In this document: positions 34,949-47,400 of the stretch, one piece after another | Layout of the letters: every line of letters starts with the position of its first letter | Position numbering within the stretch: position 1 is the first letter of the stretch | From: Anaeramoeba flamelloides | Taxonomy: Eukaryota; Metamonada; Anaeramoebidae | Direction of reading: 5' to 3' | DNA length: 64,000 nt | Assembly (NCBI GenBank): GCA_027625915.1 | Contig: JANTQA010000016.1 | Span: forward strand, 1,927,001 to 1,991,000 | Position numbers and translations under genes: made by a program | The notes under the pieces: model-generated | Told to the model about the DNA's origin: nothing | Databases searched by the model: none | Seen by the model: only the letters and a program-made list of their open reading frames with translations

Positions 34949-36169
34949 ATGGACTCAACAGAATTACACAAGTTGCTAGATAATTTGGATCCAAAAAATA
35001 TCGAACAGGTCAAAGAGTTACTGAATAACCAAGAGGTTGAAAATCTGTTTACAACAACAAGTCAAGAAGCGAATGAGCAAATGGAAACTGAGGAGTCAAA
35101 GCAAACTGAAGGAATTGAAGAAAAGAAGGCACCCAATAAGAATGGTGAAACAAAACAAAAAGCAAAAACCCAAACGCCTAATAAAAAAATTGCTAACCGA
35201 AAAAATGTAAGAAAAATCATAAGAAGTACTCCCTCTGGTAGCAGAAAAAAAGGAGGAAATAAACTGTTTAGGGTCAGTTCCACACCAAAGAAATATAATT
35301 CACCAATTAAAGGAAGAACAAAAACACCACTCCATAAAAAGAATCGATTTGAAAAAAAAAATTCCCCAAAGACCACTGTAAAAGAAAAAAACTTTTACAA
35401 GCAGAAAAAAGAGTCCAAAATTAAAAATGAAGAAAAAGCAATAACAACAAGAACAAAAATAAAGACAAAGCCAAAACAAAACCCAAAACCAAACCCAAAG
35501 CAATCTGCAACAAAGAACAAAAATGAATTCGATAAGGATGCTGATCGGGATAACGATTACAAATTTGATGAGAACGAACAACAGAACAATCAGGAAAATG
35601 AAAGTGAAAACGAAGAAGAAGGTATTAGTCAAGAAAAGAAAAAGGAGAATGAAAACAAAAATGAAAGAGGATTTGAGAATAAAGAGAATAAAAAATTTAC
35701 TCAAAATTTGGAAATAACTATTATGGAATTAGAAACAGAAAAAAGGATTCTCGAGTCTAAAAACCAAAAATTAGAAGAAAAAGTAAAACAATTACAGAAA
35801 AATAAAAACCCATCTTCCGTTTTACTTTCCAAATTGAAAAAAGAAGTAAAGAAAAAAGATCAAAAAATGAAGAAATTAGGAATCCGACTAGAGGAGGAAA
35901 TTAACAAAACAAATGTTTTACAACAACAATTGATGAATTGTGCTGAAAAAATCGAAGTGTTAAAAGAATTAGGACAGTCCTCAAACGAAAAAATTATCAT
36001 CGAAAAAAAAGAATTAGAAAAAGAAAATCAAGAACTGCTCAAGCAATTGAATCAAAGAAAACCAAGACCAAGCAAATCTTCGTCATCAAGAAAACATTCT
36101 AGAAAGAAAAAGGAGAAAGAAAAAGGAAGTAAGTTTATAAATAATTTAAACAATAAAATAAATTCATAA
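34949..36169 (+). CDS. Unrecognised basic coiled-coil protein
   Basis: 406 residues in one exon, starting MDSTELHKLLDNLDPKNIEQ and ending in TAA at 36167-36169. I do not recognise a family. Residues 1-33 look helical. About 55-215 is very basic and probably disordered, with several Ser/Thr-Pro sites (RSTPSG, VSSTPKK, NSPIKG, KTPLHKK) that could be proline-directed kinase sites. An acidic Asn/Glu-rich stretch (about 185-235) follows, then a predicted coiled coil from about 250 to 370, and a Ser/Lys-rich basic tail (SSSSRKHSRKKKEKEKG). The charge pattern suggests a nuclear or cytoskeletal scaffold, but that is only a guess. The antisense frames across it are shadows. Confidence 0.8.
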   Translation: MDSTELHKLLDNLDPKNIEQVKELLNNQEVENLFTTTSQEANEQMETEESKQTEGIEEKKAPNKNGETKQKAKTQTPNKKIANRKNVRKIIRSTPSGSRKKGGNKLFRVSSTPKKYNSPIKGRTKTPLHKKNRFEKKNSPKTTVKEKNFYKQKKESKIKNEEKAITTRTKIKTKPKQNPKPNPKQSATKNKNEFDKDADRDNDYKFDENEQQNNQENESENEEEGISQEKKKENENKNERGFENKENKKFTQNLEITIMELETEKRILESKNQKLEEKVKQLQKNKNPSSVLLSKLKKEVKKKDQKMKKLGIRLEEEINKTNVLQQQLMNCAEKIEVLKELGQSSNEKIIIEKKELEKENQELLKQLNQRKPRPSKSSSSRKHSRKKKEKEKGSKFINNLNNKINS

Positions 36170-37040
36170 TAACAAAGAAACAAACAAACAAACAAACAAA
36201 CGAACAAATACAAAGATCAAAAAAAGTGGAAAAAATAAACAGAGACACAAAAAATGGTGTACAAAAAATGATCCAAAAAGTGGTTTGTTTAAAACAAATC
36301 ACTTTTTTTTTTTTTTTTTGGTGAGTAACTTGAATTTGAAAATCCTATTTCGTGTACCACTTTAAAAACATTTTACCATTTTGTATTAAAATCTGGTCAT
36401 TGTAAAAAAAATCGAACACTGGTGAAATTTGTTTTGATTTTTGTAATTGTTAAAATTAGTAAAATGAAATTTTCATAATAATTATTTACTATAAAAAAAG
36501 CAATTTGCTTATGAAAAAAATTCTGAAAAGCCATAATTACAATTTCTAAATTTCATACCTCACACACAAACTTCAACACCTTTGAATTTCTTTGAAATGC
36601 CAAAACAAAAAAACTTTGATTTTAATTGCAAACTTGAAGAAAAATAGTACTTTTTTTTAATAGAGTTCTCTCAAAGTCTTATTTTTATTACATGAAAACA
36701 CATAAAATTAATCATATTTTTTATTACTATTCTTGTTATATCCATGAAATTGATTTTTTGGTCTTCTAAAATTCCCATTTTTCGTTATTTTGAGGTTTTT
36801 ATTGTAAAACCTTGCTAGAATATCTGTATTTTATGTTCGGTGAATATTATTTTTATGCGTGAAAACATATTTATTGACTTTAAAGAAAACTTGATCAAGA
36901 AGATCTAGTTAAAATTAAAAATTTAGGTTTTTTTTTCGAAAATTTTGAGTTGGGAAAATCTATTTTTTGGAATATAAATTTAACATCTTTATCATTTTAT
37001 CACCCCAATTCATAGGAACATCCTTGAAAAAATATATAAT

Positions 37041-37065
37041 CCCTTCCCTTCCCTTCCCTTCCCTT
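37041..37065 (+). repeat. CCCTT microsatellite, five units
   Basis: Five perfect CCCTT units followed by a partial one, standing out in a C-poor region. It is too short and isolated to call a telomeric remnant. Confidence 0.85.
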
Positions 37066-37499
37066 CCTTTCTGGTATGTTTAAATTTGATTCTTTATTGT
37101 TGAATTTTCTTTTTTGGATTTATTTTGTGATTGAGGTATTTAAAAGTAATTATATATCTCTATTCGGTTTGTGAGTTGTTCTTTTTTCTTGCTTTGTTTT
37201 TGCAAGTTTCCCAAATCTTGTTTTCGAAAAATACCATTAAAAGATACCCACCCTAGAATATTCAACCCAGTCCAACAATCAAAGGCACCAATTGACTAGA
37301 CAGATTGCCTTGAAACTTCGATTCAGTCCACTTCAATTGACTTCAGTTAAGTTCAGTTGATACAAATCGCTTCAGTTAAGTTTGGTTAAGATCTAATCAA
37401 AACAAGTTAATTAATTCTAATAATGATTTTTATTCCTTTTACTTCCTCAAAATACTTCAAAAAAAAAATAATAAAGGAAGGAATTGAAATAACTTAAAA

Positions 37500-38180
37500 A
37501 AGAGAATTTGGAGAAAGTATAAAGTTTAAGGGACTAGTCTTCTACGACAACAAGCCAAAATTTTAAAATATGTTATTGGTGGTATTCTCTACTTTCGTAT
37601 TTTGTAGATCCCAAGTGTCAAAAAATTCTGATCGACTAAGAAAGCCATAAAAGAAAATTAGTTTAGGTGAGATCAATTTTTTTTTTCCATTTTTTCCGAA
37701 AAAGAAAACTATTAAATTCATTTTATTTCTCACAATTTAACAAGTTTTTACCCCGTTTATTGTCATTTTGATCATTATTATACTATAACATTTCTTTGTT
37801 ACCAGTAATATTAATATAAAGATTTTTGTTCTTTTTTGAGATAAAATTTTTGGTTAACCAAAAAAATTGATTTATTTAACGGATTAAAAAATAATTGTAT
37901 TTTTTTAAGTATAGTAGTTTTAATAATCAAAGTTTTGTTGTCATTTAAAAATTTTACTCTGAAATTTTGTTTTTGTTTTAAGATGAAATAAAGATTTTTC
38001 AAAATAAAATTTTCTTGAAGATATTTGGGAATTAGTTAATTTTATCCTCAAAATTCAAAATCATTTTTTTTCTGCTTAAAATGAATTGAATCGTTATAAG
38101 GATTCTTGTGAATACGACCAAATAATTTGTTAAAAAAATTTTTTTGCAATTTTTTTTCATTTTTTGAAAACCAGAACAGA
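37500..38180 (-). repeat. Dispersed repeat, inverted partner of 14560-15250
   Basis: Reverse-complement match over the full stretch, with words such as TTCTTTTTTGAGATAAAA, AAATAATTTGTT and AAGTGTCAAAAAATTCTGA. The frame at 37811-38002 on the minus strand is not kept in the other copy. Confidence 0.65.
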
Positions 38181-39231
38181 ACTTTTTCAAAACATTAAAG
38201 AAAAAATTTTTTTTGCCTAATAGATCTCAATTTAATTGATAAACTGTAGTTAAGCTCCTACCAAATATTCATTTATTGAATCGCCTATACCACAATTAGT
38301 TTTATTGGCTAAGATTTGAATTGAAATATTAATCAAAGAAAAAGAAATCCAAATAAAAAATTTGCTTTCGAAATCAATACTTTCCAACATAAAACGAAAA
38401 ATATGTTTTCCCATTTTGAAGAATTAACTTAATTCTTAAACAAAATAATATGGTTACTTTTTTTCGTTTTATATTGGAAACATGCAAATTTTGAATTTCA
38501 AAAAAGAGACCCAAATCAATAAATTGTTTAAATTAGGTTAACTCATCCACTTCATAAGTCGAAACACAAATTACAAAAAAAAATTTTTTCAAGATCTTGT
38601 CAAGATTTCATTTTATTTTCAAAAATGACTACTCCCTTAATATTTTTTTAAGAATATACTACACTTTTTTGGGGTATTTAATATTTACTTTTTTTTTTTT
38701 TTTTATTTATTTAGAAATTAAAATTAATATTCAATTATAATTCAACAATTAAAATCAAAATAAACAAATGATTTTTTTTCACATCAGGACAGTTTGATGA
38801 GATTTAACTCACATACCTTTTTAATAAAAATATATTGTAAGAACACTTTCCTTCAAAGGATCTAATCAAAATTTAGATTTTTAAAATTTTTTTTTTCAAT
38901 AATAACTCTAAAAAAAATTTAAAGAATTATAAAAATGATTAAAAAATGAAATTAATCATTTGGCCTGTATTCTGGCCAAAATAAAAAATGAGGTAAGTTA
39001 TTATTATATATGATAAGTTTTTGCAATATTTTTTTTTTTGAGACTGTCCATCCTCGGAAAAATTATTCCAATAATTTGGATCAAGTACTTAATCCAAAAT
39101 AATAAAAAACTAAAAAATCATCATTTATGTTCTTCAAAATAAAGATTCATTATTCATCTTGTTGCTGGTAAATGATAAAGAAAATTATGATTCTTTATTG
39201 AAATTTCTAAACAAAAATTTTGAAATTAGGG

Positions 39232-39690
39232 AAGTGCCGTCAAGTGCCGTAGAGTGTCGCCAAGTGCCTAGGTTTTCTTGAGGTTTTCAGTTTTATTTGT
39301 AAAGTGATCTAGGTTTTCTTGAGGTTTTCAATTTTATTTGTCAAGTGTTCTAGATTTTTTTTACTTTTTCTATTTTTCTATTTTATTCGTGAAGTGTTCT
39401 AGGTTTTTTTTACTTTAGAAATAAACAGAAAATTTCTTAAAATTTTCGGTTTATTTCTAAAGTAAAAAAAACCTAACGAAAAGCAATTGATTTTCTAAAT
39501 AAATAGAAAACTCAAAAAAAAAACCGATCAAAAATCAATAGATTTTTCAAAGAAACAGAAAACTCAAGAAAATCTAACAAAAACCAATTGGTTTTCCAAA
39601 TAAATAGAAAACTCAAGAAACACCAACGACAATCTATCGATTTTCCAAATAAATAAAAAACTCAAAAAAACCTAACGGCTGTAAGAGGAA
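39232..39690. repeat. Compound hairpin cluster 3, most regular copy
   Basis: Begins with a GC-richer linker built of AAGTGCCGT-like units (39232-39270). Left-arm units follow of the form CTAGGTTTTCTTGAGGTTTT, then a core hairpin at 39402-39473 (arms of about 34 bp with one or two mismatches), then three or four right-arm units of about 45-55 bp containing GATTTTCCAAATAAATAGAA and CTCAAGAAA. Left and right units are complementary, so the whole 450 bp can fold into one long branched hairpin. It lies 435 bp before the coding start at 40126. Confidence 0.78.
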
Positions 39691-40125
39691 AATAATTTCC
39701 TCCCTTTAAAATAAAAAAAAAATTCTCACATTTTTATCATCACATAAAGGTAAAAAAAAAATAAAAGATATACAAATAGATATCTCTGATAAAGGTCTAG
39801 TATATAGAATAACTTGAAAGTTATATCGTACTTTTATTTCATTATTAAGCATATTATGTGTTTAATTTTGCTAATTTATCTCGGACAAATTGAAAATTTT
39901 AGAAGATTAATTTTATCTAAATTGTATCACATTCGTTTTTCAAAAAATATTTTCAAATTCGTTTTTTTTTTATATTTTTACAAACATTTGATATTTTTAA
40001 CATAATTAAACCATGAAAATTTTTACACCAACATTTATTATAATATAAAAAAAAAAAAAATAATAATAGGGACCAAAAATTTTTATAGAAATGTTAAAAC
40101 AATTAATCCTAAGAAATTTCAAGAA

Positions 40126-41043
40126 ATGAAAAATCAAATGAAAAAAGAAGGAATTAAAGCAAGCAAAGAAGAACCAAATTTCCCAATTGGTGTCGGTATA
40201 ATTAGAACCACATCAACAAAAACTGGACGAGGAAGAGGGCGAGGGCGAGGAAGATCAAGAACAATTAGAAAAAGGACAAAAACAACACAAAAAAAAATAG
40301 AGGGGGGAAGTAATCTGGAAAAAAAATTAAGACAACGTATTGAAGAATTAGAAACACAATTAAAAACACAAACAACGCTTAAGGATAAACCAAATAACAG
40401 CCATACTTCAAAAGGTAGAAAATCAAACATGACTCCAGTTAAAGTTAAAAGAGAAAATAAAAATCAAATCAATAACAACAACAACAACAATAATACAACT
40501 AAAATTAATCAAGAAAATCAGCCAAATGAAAATATCATTTCAAAACAAAATGAAGAACTAACGAATAAAATTAAAATATTAGAAAAATCACTTGGGGATG
40601 AAAAATCAAAAACAGGCAAACAAGAACTTAATTTAAGGAAATTAATTGGAATGAATCGAAAATTAAATAAAATAATTTTAGAAAATGATTCAAAAGAACA
40701 AAATAATTCGGAAAATTTACAAGTAGATGTTTCTCAAATAAAAAAAACATATAAAAAGAAAATTATAAAATTAAATTCAAAACTTTTAATTTTCCAAAAA
40801 GAATTAAAAAAAAGAATTCGTGAAAAAAAGGAACTAGTAGAACAAATCGAACAGTATATGGGTGACGAAACTGAATGGAAAACCGAAAAAGAAAAACTAC
40901 TTTCTGAAATCGAACATCTTAAAATCGAAAATAACACTTTAAAGAAATTATTAAAAGAAGCAAACCAAATCACCAACCAGGAAAACGTTGAAGTTTTAAA
41001 AGATGATACAGAATCAAGTGATGAAGATGATATCGACTTTTAG
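40126..41043 (+). CDS. Unrecognised RG-repeat coiled-coil protein
   Basis: 305 residues from MKNQMKKEGIKASKEEPNFP to the stop TAG at 41041-41043. I do not recognise a family. Residues 34-46 are an Arg-Gly run (GRGRGRGRGRSR), which in other proteins binds RNA or is methylated. A first short coiled coil (about 62-85) follows, an Asn-rich linker (NNNNNNNN near 118-125), a long coiled coil (about 135-290), and an acidic tail ending ESSDEDDIDF. The frame stays open upstream to about 40060 (FYRNVKTINPKKFQE), and acceptor-like TAATAG and TATAG sites are there. A 5' exon is therefore possible and the start is provisional. Confidence 0.75.
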   Translation: MKNQMKKEGIKASKEEPNFPIGVGIIRTTSTKTGRGRGRGRGRSRTIRKRTKTTQKKIEGGSNLEKKLRQRIEELETQLKTQTTLKDKPNNSHTSKGRKSNMTPVKVKRENKNQINNNNNNNNTTKINQENQPNENIISKQNEELTNKIKILEKSLGDEKSKTGKQELNLRKLIGMNRKLNKIILENDSKEQNNSENLQVDVSQIKKTYKKKIIKLNSKLLIFQKELKKRIREKKELVEQIEQYMGDETEWKTEKEKLLSEIEHLKIENNTLKKLLKEANQITNQENVEVLKDDTESSDEDDIDF

Positions 41044-42084
41044 GTACAAATAATAATGTTGATATAAATTAAAACAATATTAATTATTATTATTACATTT
41101 TTTTTTTTAGCTACTTTTTTTTGAAACTTTTTTTTTTGTTTTAATTTTATTTTAATTCTTTTATTTTTTTTTTTTTATTTAAAGTGAGTTCCAATTCATT
41201 TGACAATAAAAAAAATTTAACTAAAAAAAAAAAAAAAAATATTTTACAACGATTTTTGTTTAAAATCAATTAATAAATTTTCAAAAATTTTTTTATTTGT
41301 AAATTTTTTCTTTTTTTTTCTTCCAAATATTATTCAAATTAAAACCTTTTCGCAAAACAAAATAAAGTATTTTTGTTAAGATTTTAAGCGATTAAACTAT
41401 TCAAAAAAATCATTACTAAATGAAAGCATACATTATATTAAATAGAATTTTTTTATTTTATTAATTTGTACTTTTAAAATTAAGATTTTGAAAAATCTTT
41501 TTAATCTAGGAAAAGATTATTTGAATTTTTTCTTAAAATATTTTGATAGTTATGATTTATTATTAAAAAGCAGGTCCCCTCCTTTTTTTTTTTTTTCAAA
41601 AAAAATAGTGATTCTTAAAATTTCACCTATTATGATATTATGATTCCAATATTTGAAAAAATTGAAAAAAACTTTAGATTTTACTCAATTATGTTAAATT
41701 ATAGAAAACTTTTGAAGATTTTTGATAATTTGAGTATTTCTTTCGATAGTCAAAATATTTTTCAAAGAAAATAGAAAACCCCTAGAAAAGTCTGTTTTTT
41801 TTTTTTCAATGTTATTTTTAAAAAATAATTGATTATCTATATAAAAATAAGGATTAAAAAAAAACAAAGTTTTTAGGTTTTCAAATATTTAAAAGAGTTG
41901 AGCCAATTTTTAAATTATACTTTATTTATTTGTGTCCGATAACCCCCCTTAAGTAAAAAATTATATAAAAACTGTGTTTCTATTAAATGAGTATAACAAA
42001 AAAAATTTTAAATATTAAGGTTTTTAAATTGACCTTGAACGAATAAATAATAAATATGTAAAATGTTCCAAATCCAGGAGTTGT

Positions 42085-42425
42085 TGATATTCTATTGAAG
42101 TAAAACTAATAAATCTGGTATTTTCTTCAAAATAGAAAGACTCCAATTTTTAATGAGTTAGCTTGAGAAAACAACAATGTTCATTTTGATATTAAAGTGA
42201 CGATCAAAGAAAATTCCAATTAAAATCAATATCATTTCTCTACAATCATTTTTAATTTATCAAAAACATTAATATAACACTTTTTTATTTCTTAATTTTA
42301 GATATTTTTCAATAAAAAAGAATTTTGAAAAACAATTTTGTATAAATGGAAAATGGAAACAATAAAAAAAATACAAAATGTGAAAAACTGTAATTTCAAT
42401 TTTGAAATAACAAATTTTTTTCAAA
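42085..42425. repeat. Dispersed repeat, partner of 900-1300
   Basis: Same orientation and order as 900-1300: GTAAAACTAATAAATC, GAAAACAACAATGTTCATTT, AATCAATATCATTT and ATATAACACTTTTTTA. Non-coding. Confidence 0.55.
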
Positions 42426-42529
42426 TTATTAATTGTAATAAGTACCATGATAGTATTTACAAAATCAATATAGAATGATATTTTGAGAGATTATATTATT
42501 AAACTTAATTATTTAACCTTAAGATGGAA

Positions 42530-44090
42530 TTTTTATTCATAAAGGGTTGAGTCATTATGATGAAACATAATTTTTTGAAATGGAAAAAAAATGTTTATAA
42601 TTTTAAGAAGTGCCTAAATACAAAAAAAAAAAACTAACCAACATGTGATGTAAGATCGACATCCAAAAATCAACAATCAAAAACAAGGAAGTTTTTAGAA
42701 AAAAGCGCCAAAGAGCATACACTCAATTTCCTATGAAAATCGTTGCCAAAAATTATTTTAAAAACTAGATAACTTGGAAAAGTTTTTTCAAAAAAAATCA
42801 CAAAATTTTGAATTTGTGAAATACAACCTTTTAATAAACATTATTAAACATAACAATTTTGAAAAAGGTTTATAAATTTATAAGATCTTGGTGGGAATTG
42901 AAAAAAATGAAAATTTTCATTAATATTTTTTTCATTTTTAATTTAAAAATTTTTGAAATTTTTATTTGACTTTTTGTAGAGAGATTATTTTAAATAATTT
43001 TTTTAATAGTCGAAAAAAAATCATATTTTTCAATCAAAAATCAAATTAAAATATTTCTTTGAAAAGAAATATCGCTAAAATAAAATTGAAAAAATGATTT
43101 TTTTCGGTTTTTGGAATATTTTTTATCATTTTTTTTGTTTTCCATGTTTGAGTTTTAATAAATATTCTTTTTTTTTTTGCAAAATTGTTTTAACGTTTAT
43201 TCTTTTTTCTTTCTTAATGTCCAATCTAAAGTTCATTCATTGTAACTAAATTCAATAAAAAAAATATACCAAAAATATGTGTTTTTTTTCAAAAGTCAGT
43301 AATTTTGAAAAATGGGATCTTTGATTCTTAATTATTTCAATAGCTATTTTTTCTTAATTACATAAAATTATCATAATTTTGAAAAAATAATTTATAAATG
43401 ATGTATAACTGAACTCCGATATGTAGTTTTGACTAACTTTAATTTTCAGAATTTATTTTTTCCTTGTAGTCCTACTGTGTTAGTTTAGAAGTATCGCTCT
43501 TTGAAGCTGATTTGAGAACCCAAAGATTTTTTTTTCATTTTTTTCTATTTTCAAATGAGTTTTTATTACGCCAAGAATATTAAAAAATCCTTACTTTTTC
43601 GAATATAAAGGGTTATAAAATAACCACAACCTCGATTAAATCAAATTAAATTGAATATGTACTTAAAGAAAAAGAATTTGTTTTAAACTGAAGAAATTTA
43701 AATATTTGGAAATATAAAAAAAGAAACAAGTAATTTTTTTTTTAAAATTTGATATTTTTGGAATTGTGAATGATTTTTTAAACTTTTTTTTTTAAATTGA
43801 ATTTTTTTTAAAAAAAGAATTTGTGATTGTTTTTCTTTTAATTGAATTTTTTGCTAATAGAGATCCTTGGATATTTTTTTTTGTTTTGGAATTGAGAATG
43901 CTTTTCAACTATTCTTTTGAATATTTAGATTTTTTTTTTAATAAGATCCTCTCAAAATTTTTTTTTCTGTTATTTTCTTTTGTGTCAACCAAAAGAAGGA
44001 CAAGGACAATTTCATAATCTCGTTTTTGGTTTCAAGTCACTCCTTGAGTATGGAGTAAATCCATGGTAAATGACTCGATCCTTAAATTTG
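42530..44090. repeat. Dispersed repeat, uninterrupted partner of 11340-12680
   Basis: Aligns on both sides of the TTAA insertion in the other copy. The pre-insertion join reads TTGTTTTAAACTGAAGAAAT across 43679-43698, with the single TTAA at 43683-43686. This copy carries about 0.5 kb of extra diverged sequence in its middle (42750-43490). Confidence 0.7.
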
Positions 44091-44455
44091 ATTTTAGCAA
44101 TAAGAAAAAAAAGTAAAAATGTAAAAAAATGATTTCATTTTTGAAATTTCCAAAATTTAATTTTTTCTTCTAATATCCATTCACTGCCCTTTAAACACAT
44201 GTAAATAATCTATTACAGCTGTCAACTTGACTGGAAAATAGTTTATAATTATTTAAAAATATTATTTGTTTTGTATTTAGATTATTGGTTTATTAGAAAA
44301 ATAAATTTTAATATAAATTCTTCTATTATGAAGATTTTTATAATTAATTATAAATTTAAATTAATATAACAATTTTTTTAAAAAACATGATAATTCAATA
44401 AATGGATATTTTAAAAAAAAAAAAAAAAAAAAAGCTGTTAATTATAAAAAAAATA

Positions 44456-47400
44456 TTATAATAATAATTTTGAAGACCATTTCCCAATTTCTACAACCTC
44501 ATCATCTGTTGATCTAGTACAGATTTTTATCAACCCAAAAATATATTGTTGTTTAAAATATGATTTTACTTGTTTACCAAATGTATTAATGATATCGCCT
44601 ATTAACCCTACTGCAGCCTTTAAGATCTCGTTTGACAGGTAATTTCGATTAATTGTTGAAATTTTTTGTAAAAATACTAAAATATTATCGATAAAGGGCA
44701 AAAACTCGTTTTGCACACCCCCCTCAGATAGCCCTGTTATGATCTCTGAATATGAAAGCAAAACGGCTTTGTGGAGGTTAAACGTGTATTCAAAATCTTC
44801 TTCATTTTTATAAGAAATATTTATATTTGAAGCCTCTTCTAACATTTCGCCAACTTTATTAAGATAGGGAACATATTCCTCTTTAATAGAAATAGCGATA
44901 TCGCCCAACACGGAAATTATTGAAGGCTTCATTTCCTGTTTACATTTTTCAGAGTGTAAGGCCTCCAAAAGAGTTTCCATATATTCTGAATGATATTCTT
45001 TGGTAATTTTCTTTTCAAGCGACGCGAAGAGATCGCCAATAAATGTTATTGAAAGTGAGCATAATTTCGGCTGCGAATATGAATTGACGCCCTCTATCAA
45101 ATATGGGTGTATATCTGGTAAAAATATAATGAATTTTTCATCGAGTGCATTTATTAATGAACCAATTGCCATCATTGCTTCGTTATGAACACTTGTATCA
45201 TTATTTTTGAAGATTTGGATATAGCATTTCATCACCCGTTCACCATATTCCATTATTCTTTCACCTAACCGAATTGTTAAAAATTGCAATACACCGCATA
45301 ACGATCCCTGTATTTGTGCTTGGCTAATTTCATCGCTTACTGAAAGAATTTCCATTTCACATGTTTCCTCTAACCTTTTGACCATCGGCTCAAGGGCCTC
45401 ATACATGGCGCCCAAGGTGTCCTCGGCGGCACAAAGGAACGACGAGGATATAGCTGCATATGCTTGAAATCGGAGATTGAAAGTTAACCCGTCTTCCCGA
45501 TTGGCAGCTTTGAAGAGTGCATCTACTATTTCAATAAAATATTTTGATAATTCAGATGTGGAAAATTCAGAATAATTTTTATTTTCTGCTAGCTTGGTAA
45601 ATGACCATGCAGCATTGACAGAGATATATGGTAAATCCTCAAGTAAAGCAATGAGATTTTTGATAATTTCATTAAATAAATCATTATCTAAGCAAATAAT
45701 ATCATAATGGAATTCTATTAGTTTGCCAATCGCATAGGAAGATGAATCTCGAATTTTTGGGTTTTCATCATCCATATACTCAATTATAAAGGGAAGCGAA
45801 TAGGTAATCAAATTTGTAAGCTCTTTACATTTAGGAATTTCCAAAATTGATATCAAACATAATATTGATGCCTCTTTATAATTACATTCCTTGGCAACGA
45901 GGTTTGTTTGAATGAACTCTGAAACATGTTCAATAATATCACTTTCAACTAACCATGCAACTAAGTTAATACACACCGTCGCAGATTTTAATACACCCCA
46001 CCCCTCATTCCATTTTTCTTCAAATTCGTCTTGACATGTTAACAATTCACACAAGGGTGGTATTAAAAATTCTACCGCCCCTTTAATATAATTTTGAAAA
46101 ATTCGTTTGTCTTCTTCAGAATCAGAATCATCTTCGGAATCATCTGAATCTTCAGAATCGGATTTGGAATCAGTATTATTATTATCATTGTCATTATTAC
46201 TGTTTCTGTTTTTGTTTCTATTTTGATTTTGATTTTCTTCCTCATTTTCTTCGTCATCTTGTACCATATCTTTCCAAAACAGGATATCTTCTTCTTCTTC
46301 GCATAAGGAACTCCAAAATTCAATGGATTGTAAAATGATTTCTTCATGTTTACTTTTCATACCAATTAAAGTTAACTATTTTAATTCAGATCATTTCAAA
46401 TATTTTTACGAGAACGAAATTTGTTTTGTTTGTTTGTTTTTTTGTTGTTAAAAATAATTTAATATCAATCAACCAAGAATCTATTTGATAAATTACTTAT
46501 TTCAACAAAAAAAATTCAAATTGATTTTAGCATTGAAACAATTACTATTTACAATGTAAACCAATTATTTGGTGATTTTACAATCACTGAATCATTTCTC
46601 TATTAAATAATTGTATCAGTATTATATATTTTTTTTTCATCGTTATTTAACAACATTTTTTTTGTGTTTTTCTTTAAAGTGGACTTTTTAATTGAATTTA
46701 AAGAAAGGATAAGTTCCGATTTTTCCTTTTTTTGTTATAATAACTTTTTTATTTGAAACACAAGTTGATTTTTTTGTAGGGTTTTGTTCTTAATTTCTTT
46801 TCCTCCTTTTGGTTAACAAATTTTTACTCCTCTTTTTTTTGTTAATTCTAAACAAAAGTAAAACAAGACACAAAATAAAAAAAAATGAAAAATTCAAAAT
46901 AAAAAATTAGCATCTTTATCGTTAAACAATTAACGAATAAAAAAAATAGAAAGAAATTTGAATTACTCAACAATATCATCTCATTGCGCTAAAATTTAAA
47001 TAACTAATTAACAATTTTTTTGAAAATTCCTTATACAATTTCAGGATTAAAAATCATAATGTTCCCTACGAAAATGATATGCTATTTAATGACTCATTTG
47101 AAATCACTTTTAAAAAAATATAATCTCAAGATTCTCTCGATAATTATTTTATAAAAATAAATTAGAATCTTGTGATTCTATATTTTTTTTAGCATCTTTT
47201 AAACCACTTTGAACATTTTTTCAGATTTCTGTCTAATAAACCCCATTCCAAAAATTCAGACACACCCAAAATCCAAAATAAGCAAAAAAAAAGTCAATTT
47301 ATTATATTTTTCCAAACGTAATATAACACCACATTTAAGTTACATAGTATTAATGTTTTTATAAGTAATCATTTTCATCCAGATAAAAGAAAAAAATATA

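Larger units (their letters stand above)
36170..40065. other. Repeat-bearing intergenic DNA, no gene seen
   Basis: Starts with an AAAC microsatellite (about 36176-36206) and later a CCCTT microsatellite (37041-37065). The inverted partner of the 14.6 kb repeat lies at 37500-38180 and hairpin cluster 3 at 39232-39690. Frames at 37811-38002 and 39814-40005 are low-complexity and lie in repeat or intergenic DNA. Confidence 0.55.
41044..44455. other. Repeat-rich intergenic DNA between convergent genes
   Basis: Lies between the 3' ends of the plus-strand coiled-coil gene and the minus-strand importin gene. It holds T-rich tracts (41090-41180, 41580-41600), hairpin-like pieces at 41690-41900, a copy of the 900-1300 repeat (42085-42425) and the uninterrupted copy of the 11.3 kb repeat (42530-44090). 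No coding sequence is supported. Confidence 0.6.

Noticed and set aside
39232-39690. Regular units considered as a CRISPR array
   Set aside because: Units are mirrored in the two halves and form hairpins, there are no unique equal-length spacers, no cas genes, and the host is a eukaryote.
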